Positions 18,775 to 27,905 of a stretch of 64,000 nucleotides of DNA are shown here, piece by piece. The stretch lies in the NCBI GenBank assembly GCA_030434245.1, contig JAUISX010000001.1:434001-498000 (forward strand). Reading direction: 5' to 3'. Made by a program: the position numbers and the translations under genes. Every line of letters starts with the position of its first letter. The first letter of the stretch is position 1. The notes beneath the pieces are model-generated. The model was given only the letters and a program-made list of their open reading frames with translations, searched no databases and had not been told where the DNA came from. The stretch is from Porphyromonadaceae bacterium W3.11. Its GTDB lineage: Bacteria; Bacteroidota; Bacteroidia; Bacteroidales; Porphyromonadaceae.

Positions 18775-19272
18775 ATGAACACTATGGATACCAAACGCCT
18801 TCTAAATGATGCTCTTTCCCCCTACACCGCCATCGCCAGTGTTATGGCTGGAATTACCGTTCTGCTTTGGCTTGTGATTATTATGACTATGTCCTTATCT
18901 GCTGAACAGCGCATTTGGGGTACGGTAATAATGATTTCATTGTGTATGATCATTTTTCTCATCTACGAAAAGACGACGAAGAAATTACAAAGAGATAGAA
19001 AAAACAATGATGTCGAGCTTATACCTATAGAGCACTCAGACATCTTTGTTAAAAAAGAGGCAGTGGCTGGATCTGGAGCTATGTATATTCCCATCTTAGG
19101 ACGCCTATTCCCAAAACTTTGGGGACCAAAGATGACCATAGTAGATATCACTTATGCCAATGGTCTTGATGGTAAACAGTATCGGATCATTCAAGACGCA
19201 AATAAAGGGGAACAATTGTACAAGGTAGAAGGACGCACCTCCAATGTACATCTAGGCTTTGTCCTCTTATAA
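18775..19272 (+). CDS. Small membrane protein of unknown function (copy 2)
   Basis: This 165-residue paralogue of the protein at 14272 is identical except for three conservative substitutions in and just after the second hydrophobic segment (SLCMIIFLIYEKTTKKLQRDRKNN). The topology is the same: two N-terminal membrane segments and a soluble C-terminal domain. The open frame and conservative changes suggest the protein is still selected, or that the duplication is recent. Downstream there is only a stub of the GLPGLI gene, then a retropepsin-like lipoprotein gene, so this copy has lost its original partners. Function not recognised. Confidence 0.72.
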   Translation: MNTMDTKRLLNDALSPYTAIASVMAGITVLLWLVIIMTMSLSAEQRIWGTVIMISLCMIIFLIYEKTTKKLQRDRKNNDVELIPIEHSDIFVKKEAVAGSGAMYIPILGRLFPKLWGPKMTIVDITYANGLDGKQYRIIQDANKGEQLYKVEGRTSNVHLGFVLL

Positions 19273-19299
19273 CTCACTAATCACTAAGAACATAACGTT

Positions 19300-19407
19300 A
19301 TGATGAGAAGGATATTATCAATTAACTTGCTGGCAGTAATCATCATAACATGCGTTATAATTTCTTTTACTTACAACACTTTTAATATTTTCGGAGTTTT
19401 ATTTTAA
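19300..19407 (+). pseudogene. Truncated 5' stub of the GLPGLI gene
   Basis: An ATG in the same context as 14797 opens a 35-codon frame whose first 14 codons match the GLPGLI signal peptide (MMRRILSINLLAV for MMRRILSINLLAI). It then reads into unrelated sequence and stops at 19405-19407. It is the right-hand edge of duplication copy 2. A short hydrophobic peptide could still be made from it; there is no evidence that it is. Confidence 0.75.
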
Positions 19408-19423
19408 AATAAAAAATTCAGCC

Positions 19424-20659
19424 ATGAAGACAAAGGCAAAATTTATTTTAGTGTTAAGTATTGGACTTTTGGCATTATGTAGTTGCAATAAAAAGCAATC
19501 AGATAAGCATGATGAAGAGGAGGGACAAGTGGAAGAAGTGATTATTCCAGATGGAGCTTTCCCATTTACCTTTTATAGTAATCATCTATACATTAAGGGT
19601 GCTACTGACAGCATTGAGGGTAACTATGTGTTTGACACAGGTGCTTGGGGACTTTATGTTGATAGTACTTATTATGCGGAGAAAGGTTTTTCTCATAAAT
19701 CTTTAGTAGATGCACATATTTCTGGTGCAGGAAGTTCTACCCAGCGTATCAATCTAATAAAGGATAGGGTGCATTTTGATTTTTATGGCTATGCTTATGA
19801 TGTTGAGTATGTTCCAATTATTCAGCTAAAAGAGATCTTGGGAGATTATGCAGATGGGATAATAGGTATGGAGTACTTTAGAGACTCAGTCCTTGAGATA
19901 AACTATACAAAGGAGTATATGAAGATTTACTCATCTATTGACTCCTTAGACTTGACGGATTATAGTAAAGTGGACTTGGTAAGTAGTGATCGTAAGCTAC
20001 ATGTTCCTTTGGCGATAATGGTAAATGATTCCGTACAGATAGCTGGTAACTTTTTACTGGATTTTGGTTCAGGCTCCTCTGTCATCATTTCGAGTAGCGT
20101 GTCCAAGGAGTACGATTTATATTCAGTAATTTCCAATAAGCTCAGATACTTTACCAAGTATGGTGGGATAGGGGGTGAATCAGAACAATATGATTTTTCT
20201 GCAAATACGGTGCGGTTATCTGACTATGTAATTAATGACATGTGGGTGTCATACTCTACAGATAAAGAGGGTGCGTTATCTTCTAGAGATTATATGGGGA
20301 TATTGGGCAATGAGATTTTGTCCCAATTTGATATTTATATAGACTTTATAAATAATCATTTATACCTTAAGCCCAATAAGAATTACGATAAGATAAGTGC
20401 ATTTCCACGATTGGGATTCGGGTACGTTAATAGGAAAGAGACCTTGGGCTGCTGGGTTGTTACTGGGCTATATCAATCCTTCTCGGCAGAACTGGGTGGA
20501 CTACAGATTGATGACAGAATCATCGAGGTTAATGGTACTAAGGTAACGGATATCAATTATGGAGTGGATCTCTTCGAAAATGTAGAAGACGTTAATCTCA
20601 TGGTCAAGAGGGGGGACGAATTGATGCAGATAAGCTTTAGCCTTAAGCCATTAGTTTAG
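19424..20659 (+). CDS. Retropepsin-like aspartyl protease lipoprotein with PDZ domain
   Basis: The N-terminus is a lipoprotein signal ending in the lipobox LCSC (Cys near residue 21), followed by an acidic linker. Two retropepsin-like half-sites are visible: VFDTGAWGLYVD near residue 70 and FLLDFGSGSSVII near residue 210. In the second, the usual DTG/DSG is DFGSG, so the catalytic geometry may differ. Residues about 340-405 form a PDZ-like domain (AELGGLQIDDRIIEVNG). Bacteroidota encode many such aspartyl protease plus PDZ proteins of unknown substrate. Length is 411 residues. It lies directly after the truncated GLPGLI stub and is probably a separate unit. Confidence 0.75.
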   Translation: MKTKAKFILVLSIGLLALCSCNKKQSDKHDEEEGQVEEVIIPDGAFPFTFYSNHLYIKGATDSIEGNYVFDTGAWGLYVDSTYYAEKGFSHKSLVDAHISGAGSSTQRINLIKDRVHFDFYGYAYDVEYVPIIQLKEILGDYADGIIGMEYFRDSVLEINYTKEYMKIYSSIDSLDLTDYSKVDLVSSDRKLHVPLAIMVNDSVQIAGNFLLDFGSGSSVIISSSVSKEYDLYSVISNKLRYFTKYGGIGGESEQYDFSANTVRLSDYVINDMWVSYSTDKEGALSSRDYMGILGNEILSQFDIYIDFINNHLYLKPNKNYDKISAFPRLGFGYVNRKETLGCWVVTGLYQSFSAELGGLQIDDRIIEVNGTKVTDINYGVDLFENVEDVNLMVKRGDELMQISFSLKPLV

Positions 20660-20780
20660 CAAATATGAAAGCACAATAAAAAACCTCTGAAATCATATCC
20701 TTTAAATACCAACAGATTATTATAAAGAAAGAGGTCTGGAATATAAGAGGAAACAAACAGAGCAATAGAGGGAAATTTGC

Positions 20781-20788
20781 TAACTTTG
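20781..20788 (+). promoter_or_regulatory. -7 box (TAACTTTG) upstream of the Wzi-like gene
   Basis: TAACTTTG matches the consensus exactly as in front of hpt and the tRNA cluster, and lies 27 bases before the ATG at 20816. It would drive the four-gene run ending in aroC. Confidence 0.6.
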
Positions 20789-20815
20789 TTCGTTATATGA
20801 TTTCAATAGAGAGTA

Positions 20816-22333
20816 ATGAAAGGAAAACTATTATACGCTGCAATAATCTTAGTCATTAGCCTAGTAGGGCTTTCTGCTCAAGATTTTGAGGAGAGATGGG
20901 AGGATGAGATACCGTTAGGTCTTAAAGTATCCACAGAGCTACAAGGGGGGGGCTATAGTGGGACATCTGCTGCGTTCTGGAGTGTTCATGGGCAGGGTGG
21001 AAGACGCTCGCTTGCTCCAACCTCTGCGTTATTGGACATCACCACGTCATACAAGTATCAGCTGGGTAAGGGACATTACCTAACGGGTGTCTTTGAAGGA
21101 TTGATGGAATCGGGCATGAAACCCATCTATAGACTCAGACAACTGGGTATAGGTTACAAGAATGACTGGGTGGGCATTAAGCTTGGTGCGATGGATTATC
21201 AGCAACCTATAGACTTTTCCCCTCAGACATCTGGTGCAATGGTCTTATCAAATAATGCACTCCCTATTCCAATGGTCTTGCTGCACACCAATGACTTCAT
21301 AGAGATTCCCAAGACGAATGGAATACTCTCGCTTTATGCAGACTTCTCCGTCGGAAGATTTTTTGAAAATAGATATCACCAGCTTACGTATCCAGGAGCT
21401 CCTGATCGATACTACACGGTAGGCACATTATGGCACCATAAGACCGGCTACCTAAGGATAGGAAAAGAAGATGGGACACTTCCCCTTACTCTGACCGTTG
21501 GTGGGACACACGCAGCTCAGTGGGGAGGGCATCATCACGGATTAGAAAAAAGTGAGCCCGCGTCATTTAAGGATTTCTTTCGTGTGATTATGGGGAAAAG
21601 TGGAGGTAGCGATGCCACCACAAGTGATCAAATCAATGTCCTTGGTAATCATTTTGGACAATATCTCATGGAGCTGGCATGGCATACGCCAAGCCACAGA
21701 TTCCAACTGTATCACCTACATATCTTTGAGGACAAATCTGGTATAGAGCTGAATAATGGGCCTGATGGTTTATGGGGGTTACATGTTACATTCAAGAAAA
21801 AGTCATCCCCCATCAGCCACGCTTTGGTAGAATATATCACCACCATGAATCAATCAGGACCATTCCACATCTTGGACTTTTACCGTCCGAATGGCGAAGG
21901 CCGTGGCGGCGGTGCTGATGGATACTATAGTAATGGAGAGTATAGAAGTGGGGCTACCTACGTAGGGATGAATATAGGGAACCCTCTCCTTATTCCTCGT
22001 GCTTACAAGGATTATCTTGAAGATGATGCCAAGAGATACCAACACAATAGGATTCAAGCTTTTCACTTTGGTATTAGCGGAACGTTAGAGCAACTCTGGA
22101 ATATCAAGTATGAAGCTAAGCTGACACTCGCGAAGTCATGGGGTAGCTTTTACTCTCGCCCTGAGAAGCCCTTCCATGCCACCTACAGTTATCTAAGGGT
22201 GCAAGCACCAATAGAGTATTTCAAAGGACTCTATGTAGGTTTAGAAGCTGGCATGGACTTCGGAAAATATACACCTAAAACCTTAGGCGGAGGGATTTCC
22301 CTTCAATACCACTTTAATAAGGAACACTTTTAA
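20816..22333 (+). CDS. Wzi-like capsule assembly outer-membrane protein
   Basis: A signal peptide (MKGKLLYAAIILVISLVGLSAQ) precedes about 480 residues with the alternating aromatic strand pattern of an outer-membrane barrel. It ends in SLQYHFNKEHF, close to the usual C-terminal strand signal. Features such as WSVHGQGGRR, GIGYKNDWVGIKLGAMDY and HHHGLEKSEP resemble Bacteroidota proteins annotated as capsule assembly Wzi family. Wzi helps attach capsule polysaccharide to the surface. The next gene, 25 bases on, is a glycosyltransferase, which fits a surface-polysaccharide role. The family call is from pattern, not from a search. Confidence 0.65.
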   Translation: MKGKLLYAAIILVISLVGLSAQDFEERWEDEIPLGLKVSTELQGGGYSGTSAAFWSVHGQGGRRSLAPTSALLDITTSYKYQLGKGHYLTGVFEGLMESGMKPIYRLRQLGIGYKNDWVGIKLGAMDYQQPIDFSPQTSGAMVLSNNALPIPMVLLHTNDFIEIPKTNGILSLYADFSVGRFFENRYHQLTYPGAPDRYYTVGTLWHHKTGYLRIGKEDGTLPLTLTVGGTHAAQWGGHHHGLEKSEPASFKDFFRVIMGKSGGSDATTSDQINVLGNHFGQYLMELAWHTPSHRFQLYHLHIFEDKSGIELNNGPDGLWGLHVTFKKKSSPISHALVEYITTMNQSGPFHILDFYRPNGEGRGGGADGYYSNGEYRSGATYVGMNIGNPLLIPRAYKDYLEDDAKRYQHNRIQAFHFGISGTLEQLWNIKYEAKLTLAKSWGSFYSRPEKPFHATYSYLRVQAPIEYFKGLYVGLEAGMDFGKYTPKTLGGGISLQYHFNKEHF

Positions 22334-22358
22334 TCCGTATCACAATCAGTACATCAGC

Positions 22359-23303
22359 ATGGACATCTCATTCATTATTCCTATCTATAATAGACCTTCT
22401 GAGCTTCGAGATCTACTGGAATCCTTCTCTAAGCTCCAATCTACAGATATTCACTATGAGATTATTATAGTCGAAGATGGCTCGACCAACTCTTCAGCGT
22501 TTATAGCTCAGGAATTCCAACATATCCTCCCCATAAAATATATTCAACAGTCTAATACAGGACCTGGTGGTGCTCGAAATCGTGGGGCAAAGGAGGCGAC
22601 GGGTGAGTACCTCCACTTTCTTGATAGTGACACTATACTCCCACCCTTATTTTTAAGAGCCTTAGTCGCTGAAATGCAATTGAATAAAGCAGACCTTTTC
22701 GGTGGCCCAGACAGAGCAGCGGATAACTTTACTGCGATTCAGAAAGCGATAAACTTTAGTATGACCTCACTCTTCACCTCTGGTGGAATTAGAGGAGCTA
22801 AGAAGAGTGTGGACTCTTTCTATCCTCGCACCTTTAACATGGGGATAAGGAGAAGCATCTTCGAGCAACTAGGAGGATTCCGAAAAGGGATGAGGTATGG
22901 AGAAGACCTAGACTTAAGCATGAGAGCTATAGAAGCTGGCTATCGCTCAGCCTTATACCCAGAAGCGTGGCTATATCACAAAAGGAGGGTAACTTATAGT
23001 GATTTTTTCCAACAGGTGAGGCATAGTGGAAGAGCTAGAATCATACTGGATCATTTTCATCCTGGTACACTTAAGCCAGTACACTATCTACCAACCATTT
23101 TCGTCATTATAAATGTGCTCTCAGTATTCGGTGTATTCATTCCATTTATTCTCCTCTATGCGTTATTGATTTTCATCAGTGGTAGCATTCAGATGGATAG
23201 TATGAATATGGGGCTTCATGCCGTTGCTGCAACGTACGTTCAGCACTTCGGATATGGCATTGGGTTTATGGAAGAGTATTGGAACAGACGAATAAAGAAA
23301 TAA
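22359..23303 (+). CDS. Family 2 glycosyltransferase with C-terminal membrane segment
   Basis: GT-A glycosyltransferase. The nucleotide-sugar binding region shows FIIPIYNRPSELRDLL at residues about 5-20, VEDGS, GPGGARNRGA, and the metal-binding DxD as LDSDT near residue 91. The acceptor-side acid motif is YGEDLDLSMRA near residue 190. Residues about 245-275 form one or two hydrophobic helices, so the enzyme is membrane-bound. Length is 314 residues. It sits 25 bases after the Wzi-like gene and 13 before the metalloprotease. Donor and acceptor are unknown. Confidence 0.87.
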   Translation: MDISFIIPIYNRPSELRDLLESFSKLQSTDIHYEIIIVEDGSTNSSAFIAQEFQHILPIKYIQQSNTGPGGARNRGAKEATGEYLHFLDSDTILPPLFLRALVAEMQLNKADLFGGPDRAADNFTAIQKAINFSMTSLFTSGGIRGAKKSVDSFYPRTFNMGIRRSIFEQLGGFRKGMRYGEDLDLSMRAIEAGYRSALYPEAWLYHKRRVTYSDFFQQVRHSGRARIILDHFHPGTLKPVHYLPTIFVIINVLSVFGVFIPFILLYALLIFISGSIQMDSMNMGLHAVAATYVQHFGYGIGFMEEYWNRRIKK

Positions 23304-23316
23304 GAATTAGAATATC

Positions 23317-25935
23317 ATGAATATCAAAAGGTGGGTAACACTACTTATCTTAGTCATAACACTCAGTGGGCAGACTGCTTTAGCCCAAGAAGAGACAAAT
23401 CTAAAACCATTCAAAGAAATCTTCAAGAGTAAGAGACAGGCTGCCAAGGAGGCCGCAGAGAAGAGAAGCGAGGAAGAGAAGGTAGAGGATAAATATTCTG
23501 ACCTGATAGAAGAGGCAGAGGTAGATAGTGGGTTGGTAGTGACTATTTTAAAAAAGGGCAAGCTATACTTTGAACTCTCCGACTCGATTATGGGAAAGCC
23601 CCTTTTGCTCTCTAATCGGATTTCCCAAACATCAAATACTCTCGAAGCCGTAGCAGGACAGATGGTAACAGAGCCTATTATTATTCGTCTGGCAAAGCTT
23701 AATGAGAAGATCGTGGTTCACACCATTCAGACAGAGAATTTTGTAGATGAGAATGACCCGATAGCACCGTCCTTTGAGAAGAATTTTATTGAGCCCATAT
23801 TAACAACCTTTGATATTGAAACAGAGCACGGTGATAATGTGGTCATAGATGTCACGGATTTCTTCCTTGGTGGGGAGTCAAATATATCCCCAGTAGAAGA
23901 TAGCATGATAGCTGGCAGCCCTATCAGCAGTGCTAGTTTCGTTAAGAGCGTTAAGACCTTTCCTCGTAATGTAGAGATTAAGAGTATCATGGCTTATAGA
24001 AAGGACACTGACCCCTACACCATTGAGACACATCGTTCACTGGTACTTCTTCCAGAGAAGCCAATGAAGATGAGGCTACAGGATAATCGTGTTGGGTACT
24101 TTTATAGTCTTCGCCAACGCTTCACAACCTCGCTTGATAAGATCGAACAGTTTAAGATTATTCATCGCTGGAGACTCGAACCATCTGATACGACAGCCTA
24201 TAATGCTGGGCAGTTGGTCTCCCCAATTCAGCCTATCGTCTTTTACATTGACACTGTTTTCCCCCAAAAGTGGAGAACAGCAGTCATAAATGGTGTGGAA
24301 GATTGGAACAAAGCATTTGAGGCTGCTGGATTCAAGAATGCCATTCAGGCCAGACTCTATCCAAGTAAAGAAGAGATGCCCGACTTTGATCCTGATGACC
24401 TACGTTTCTCCTGTATCAAGTATGCCACAACTGAAATTGCTAATGCAATGGGACCAAGCTATATAGACCCAAGGAGTGGCGAGATACTATGTGCCGATGT
24501 CATCTGGTATCATAATGTAGTGTCCCTACTCCATCACTGGCGATTTACTCAGACTGCGGCTGCTGACGCCCGTGTCCGAAGCCATATTATCCCTGATGAA
24601 GTCATGGCGGAAGCCATGAGATACGTTGCTTCGCATGAGATAGGACATACCCTCGGACTGATGCACAACATGGGAGCTAGTTATTCCTTCCCTGTAGAAA
24701 AGCTCAGAGATCCAGACTTTACGCAAAAGTTCGGGACCACTCCTAGCATCATGGACTATGCTCGGAACAACTACATCGCACAGCCTGGTGACTACGAAAG
24801 AGGGGTAAAGATGACACCACCACTTATCGGGGTCTATGATATATACGCTATCAACTGGGGGTACCGCTATATCCCAGAAGTGAAAAGTTACAGGGATGAG
24901 AAAACAATCCTCAATAAGTGGATAGAGGAGAAAAAGGATGATCCGATGTATGAGTTTGGAGCTCAACAGATGTGGATTCTAGACCCTACAGACCAAACGG
25001 AAGACTTAGGTGATGACCACATGAAGGCAGGTGATTACGGTATTAAAAACTTAAAATTCATCTTACGGTACTATGAGCAATGGCTTGCTAACGAAGGCGA
25101 TCGTACAGATGACCTAGAGAAAGCTCACTCGGAGATTGTGGGGCAATTCTTTCGACACCTAAGACATGTCACTCCATATATAGGAGGACGCGTGTATTAT
25201 GAGAATAGACAAGGAGATGGACAAATGCCTGTTACGTATATTTCCAAAGAAAAACAGCAAGCGGCTCTACATTGGGTGATTAAGCAGGTCAGAGAGATGG
25301 GTCAATGGCTATTCACAAATGATATCCAACAGAAATATGATAAAAGTGGTTCTCAAGAAGGAGGCAATATGCAGCGCTTCATCCCACTCTACATTGCTCA
25401 TGACTTATTAGAGTCATATCGCTTATTGGGTATCATAGATGGAAGTAAAGCAAAACAAGGCACGGGCTACTCCCTCCAAGACTACATAGATGACTATGTC
25501 CGGGAGGTATTCGAGCCAGTTTATCATCAAAAAGAACTGAAGCCGATAGACCTTGCTTTAATGGATGCAGCTCTCTCTAACCTCATTGGATATAGCGACA
25601 TCTCAATAGCAGAGATACCGATAGGAGCTCTATATAATGACCCATCTTACGATAGAACTCTAAAACAAATGATGGCTACTCCTCTTTGCATGAACGAAGT
25701 TTATCATAATCATAACATTGAGCCAATAATAGAAAAGAAAGATAAGAATTTCTTTAGAGCCAACTTCATGCCTGCTTCTCCAAGAGGGTACGAGGTAGCT
25801 CCTACGATAGTGATTAAATTAAAAGAGATTAAGGAAATGTTCGAAAAAAGAGCCGCATCAACTTCTGACATTCCATCCAAAGGATTCTATACCTTATGGT
25901 CTCTTCGTTTAGACAAACTACTTCAACCAAAATAA
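23317..25935 (+). CDS. Secreted zinc-dependent metalloprotease (DUF5117/DUF5118 type)
   Basis: A signal peptide (cleavage near ALAQ, residue 24) is followed by a charged linker and two large N-terminal domains like those named DUF5118 and DUF5117 in Bacteroidota. The catalytic region has the extended metzincin motif HEIGHTLGLMHN near residue 441, with SIMDYARNNY (Met-turn type) downstream. The C-terminal half resembles the DUF4953 region. At 872 residues it is typical of this group. It is 13 bases after the glycosyltransferase and 4 before aroC, so all four genes are probably cotranscribed. No gingipain-like domain or obvious type IX C-terminal signal was seen. Substrate unknown. Confidence 0.82.
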   Translation: MNIKRWVTLLILVITLSGQTALAQEETNLKPFKEIFKSKRQAAKEAAEKRSEEEKVEDKYSDLIEEAEVDSGLVVTILKKGKLYFELSDSIMGKPLLLSNRISQTSNTLEAVAGQMVTEPIIIRLAKLNEKIVVHTIQTENFVDENDPIAPSFEKNFIEPILTTFDIETEHGDNVVIDVTDFFLGGESNISPVEDSMIAGSPISSASFVKSVKTFPRNVEIKSIMAYRKDTDPYTIETHRSLVLLPEKPMKMRLQDNRVGYFYSLRQRFTTSLDKIEQFKIIHRWRLEPSDTTAYNAGQLVSPIQPIVFYIDTVFPQKWRTAVINGVEDWNKAFEAAGFKNAIQARLYPSKEEMPDFDPDDLRFSCIKYATTEIANAMGPSYIDPRSGEILCADVIWYHNVVSLLHHWRFTQTAAADARVRSHIIPDEVMAEAMRYVASHEIGHTLGLMHNMGASYSFPVEKLRDPDFTQKFGTTPSIMDYARNNYIAQPGDYERGVKMTPPLIGVYDIYAINWGYRYIPEVKSYRDEKTILNKWIEEKKDDPMYEFGAQQMWILDPTDQTEDLGDDHMKAGDYGIKNLKFILRYYEQWLANEGDRTDDLEKAHSEIVGQFFRHLRHVTPYIGGRVYYENRQGDGQMPVTYISKEKQQAALHWVIKQVREMGQWLFTNDIQQKYDKSGSQEGGNMQRFIPLYIAHDLLESYRLLGIIDGSKAKQGTGYSLQDYIDDYVREVFEPVYHQKELKPIDLALMDAALSNLIGYSDISIAEIPIGALYNDPSYDRTLKQMMATPLCMNEVYHNHNIEPIIEKKDKNFFRANFMPASPRGYEVAPTIVIKLKEIKEMFEKRAASTSDIPSKGFYTLWSLRLDKLLQPK

Positions 25936-25939
25936 AATC

Positions 25940-27013
25940 ATGAATAGCATTGGTCAAAGATTTGTACTTACCACCTTTGGAGAATCTCATGGACCCTATG
26001 TCGGTGGAGTCATAGATGGTTGTCCTCCAGGCCTTCAAGTAGATTATGAACATATAGAAAAGATGCTCCTAAGGAGAAAGGGGAAAAGTAGTATCAGCAC
26101 AGCTAGGAGTGAAAAAGATCAGCCGGTCTTTATATCGGGTCTGCTAGATGGGATAACCACAGGTACACCAATAGCGTATATATTCCCCAATGGAGACCAT
26201 AAATCAAACGACTATGATCCGCTCAAAGAGATATACAGACCGTCGCATGCAGATTATAGTTACCAAGCAAGATATGGTATCAGAGATCACAGGGGTGGCG
26301 GGAGAGCATCAGCTCGTGAGACCGTAGTGAGAGTGGTGGCGGGAGCTATTGCTATACAACTTTTAGAGCAGCAGGGCGTACATATCCTTAGCTATACTTC
26401 ACAGATTGGGAATACCAGTTTACCTGATAAATATAACAACGACTTCACAATGGAAGATGTAGTCAAAAGTATTACTGGGTGTCCATCAAAGAAGGAGGAT
26501 AACATGATGTATCAAGCCCTCCTGAAAGCCAGAGATGAGGGAGATTCTCTAGGAGGCACGGTTAGCACAATTATACAGGGTGCACCTGCTGGATGGGGTA
26601 ACCCCCTATTTGACAAGCTGGATGCAAGACTGGCTGCAGCAATGATGAGCATCGGCGCGGCAAAGGGCTTTGAAATGGGAGATGGATTTGATATGACACG
26701 TATGAAAGGAAGCGAGGCTAATGATCCATTCGAAGTGATTAATGGGAAGATAGTCACCGCAACCAACCACTCTGGTGGTGTGCAAGGAGGTATAACAAAT
26801 GGAGCCGATATCTGCTTTCGGACGGCATTCAAACCAATTGCTTCGATCTCAAAAAAACAAAAAACCATCAATAGTCAAGGGGATAATACAACGATTGAAA
26901 TCACAGGGCGGCATGATGCTTCAGTATTCCCTAGAGTACTTCCTGTAGTCGATGCGATGACTGCTCTAACCCTCGTGGATATTTACCTGACGAGGTACAA
27001 GGAAAATCTATAA
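25940..27013 (+). CDS. aroC: Chorismate synthase
   Basis: Last step of the shikimate pathway: EPSP to chorismate, needing reduced FMN. Signature stretches are present in order: TTFGESHGPYVGGVIDGCPPG near the N-terminus, HRGGGRASARETVVRV near residue 120, and the C-terminal GRHDASVFPRVLPVVDAMTAL. At 357 residues it is normal length. It starts 4 bases after the metalloprotease stop, an unusual operon partner for an aromatic-biosynthesis gene. Convergent crcB follows within 8 bases with no clear terminator between. Confidence 0.97.
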   Translation: MNSIGQRFVLTTFGESHGPYVGGVIDGCPPGLQVDYEHIEKMLLRRKGKSSISTARSEKDQPVFISGLLDGITTGTPIAYIFPNGDHKSNDYDPLKEIYRPSHADYSYQARYGIRDHRGGGRASARETVVRVVAGAIAIQLLEQQGVHILSYTSQIGNTSLPDKYNNDFTMEDVVKSITGCPSKKEDNMMYQALLKARDEGDSLGGTVSTIIQGAPAGWGNPLFDKLDARLAAAMMSIGAAKGFEMGDGFDMTRMKGSEANDPFEVINGKIVTATNHSGGVQGGITNGADICFRTAFKPIASISKKQKTINSQGDNTTIEITGRHDASVFPRVLPVVDAMTALTLVDIYLTRYKENL

Positions 27014-27020
27014 TATTGAA

Positions 27021-27422
27021 CTAACGAAGTGTTATTTTTCCACCAACATATAGTCCCCCAAGAAGGGCTAGGCAAGAAAGAATAAGAGATAGAAGAACAT
27101 AGAGCACAGCCATTCGGGTATCTCCTGACTCATACAACTTATACGCATCCAAGGTAAAACTAGAAAATGTAGTAAACCCACCACATAAACCAACCATAAA
27201 AAAAGGAGAGAAAAATGATGAAGTAGGATAATACGCTCTACCTAAAACTAAAAAAAGAGCAATAAGAAATGAGCCTAAAATATTTACACTAAGTGTGCCA
27301 ATCCATGACATCGTGGGTAAGCATTGTTGAGTAAATAACGACAACAAAAACCTACTTGCAGAACCTAAACCGCCACCTAAAGCTACAAAAAACACAGAAA
27401 CCAATGTTGCGTTCATACACAT
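27021..27422 (-). CDS. crcB: Fluoride exporter CrcB/Fluc
   Basis: Small four-helix membrane protein of the Fluc fluoride channel family, which acts as an antiparallel dimer. Visible family features are GGGLGSASRFLLS near residue 16, GTLSVNILGSFLIA, and the pore motif GGFTTFSSF near residue 80. At 133 residues it is normal length. An ATG two codons in (27416) is an alternative start. It is single-gene and convergent with aroC. I see no fluoride riboswitch-like structure in the short leader. Confidence 0.92.
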   Translation of the reverse strand: MCMNATLVSVFFVALGGGLGSASRFLLSLFTQQCLPTMSWIGTLSVNILGSFLIALFLVLGRAYYPTSSFFSPFFMVGLCGGFTTFSSFTLDAYKLYESGDTRMAVLYVLLSLILSCLALLGGLYVGGKITLR

Positions 27423-27455
27423 TATATTATGTAGTACATTAAATTACGAACGGCA

Positions 27456-27463
27456 CAAAAGTA
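27456..27463 (-). promoter_or_regulatory. -7 box (TACTTTTG) of crcB
   Basis: The minus strand reads TACTTTTG, matching TAnnTTTG, about 35 bases before the crcB start. Confidence 0.5.
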
Positions 27464-27905
27464 CATAAATATATTGTAGAAGTTATAATGACGCAAAGAA
27501 GATAGAGTGATAAAAATATAAGACCATAATGGATTTGCTTATAAATCATCTGAAAAAGAAACAGCGAATAAAATAGCAAGGAATATAGAAAGATAGATTA
27601 AAGTTAGTAGTATGTGATCATAGTAGTTAACCGTACCTAAGTCGAAAAGCAGTACATTGCCCTTCAGCAACACGTTCTAGATACATAACACTTTTAAAAG
27701 AGAATAATAAGCAATGTATATTTCAATGGTCTAAGAAATCAATGACACAAAAAATCAAAAACGGACTAACAAATCGAGTCTCATAGATACGAACTACTAT
27801 AAGAGATCATAGACACAGAGCGACTAATGCAATAACTCCATAAACAAAGGCAACTAAAACAAACATCAAAAAAAGCGATTTGAACGAAATATTAGTTTAA
27901 AATAT
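27464..27905. other. Gene-free stretch between crcB and the tRNA cluster
   Basis: Stops are frequent in all frames; the best ATG frames are under 20 codons. No repeat or strong hairpin was found. It separates divergent crcB and the tRNA-tuf transcript. Confidence 0.5.

Larger units (their letters stand above)
18623..19343 (+). repeat. Segmental duplication, copy 2
   Basis: This 721-base block is near-identical to 14121-14840: promoter box, leader, complete small membrane gene, and the first 44 bases of the GLPGLI gene. The offset from copy 1 is 4502 bases at the left edge and 4503 at the right, from one extra A in the leader. Left of it is a candidate IS end; to the right the GLPGLI frame changes to unrelated sequence. 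Confidence 0.92.

Noticed and set aside
20701-20770. Another 22-bp repeat array upstream of the Wzi-like gene
   Set aside because: Two TATAA starts are spaced 21 bases apart, but the units do not share the A-rich/T-rich pattern and no third unit follows.
24526-24966. 146-codon open frame antisense to the metalloprotease
   Set aside because: It covers the HEIGHTLGLMHN region on the opposite strand; the sense frame has clear catalytic motifs, so this is a shadow.
27423-27455. Fluoride riboswitch ahead of crcB
   Set aside because: The leader from the likely promoter to the start is only about 35 bases and shows no GG-rich pseudoknot-like core.
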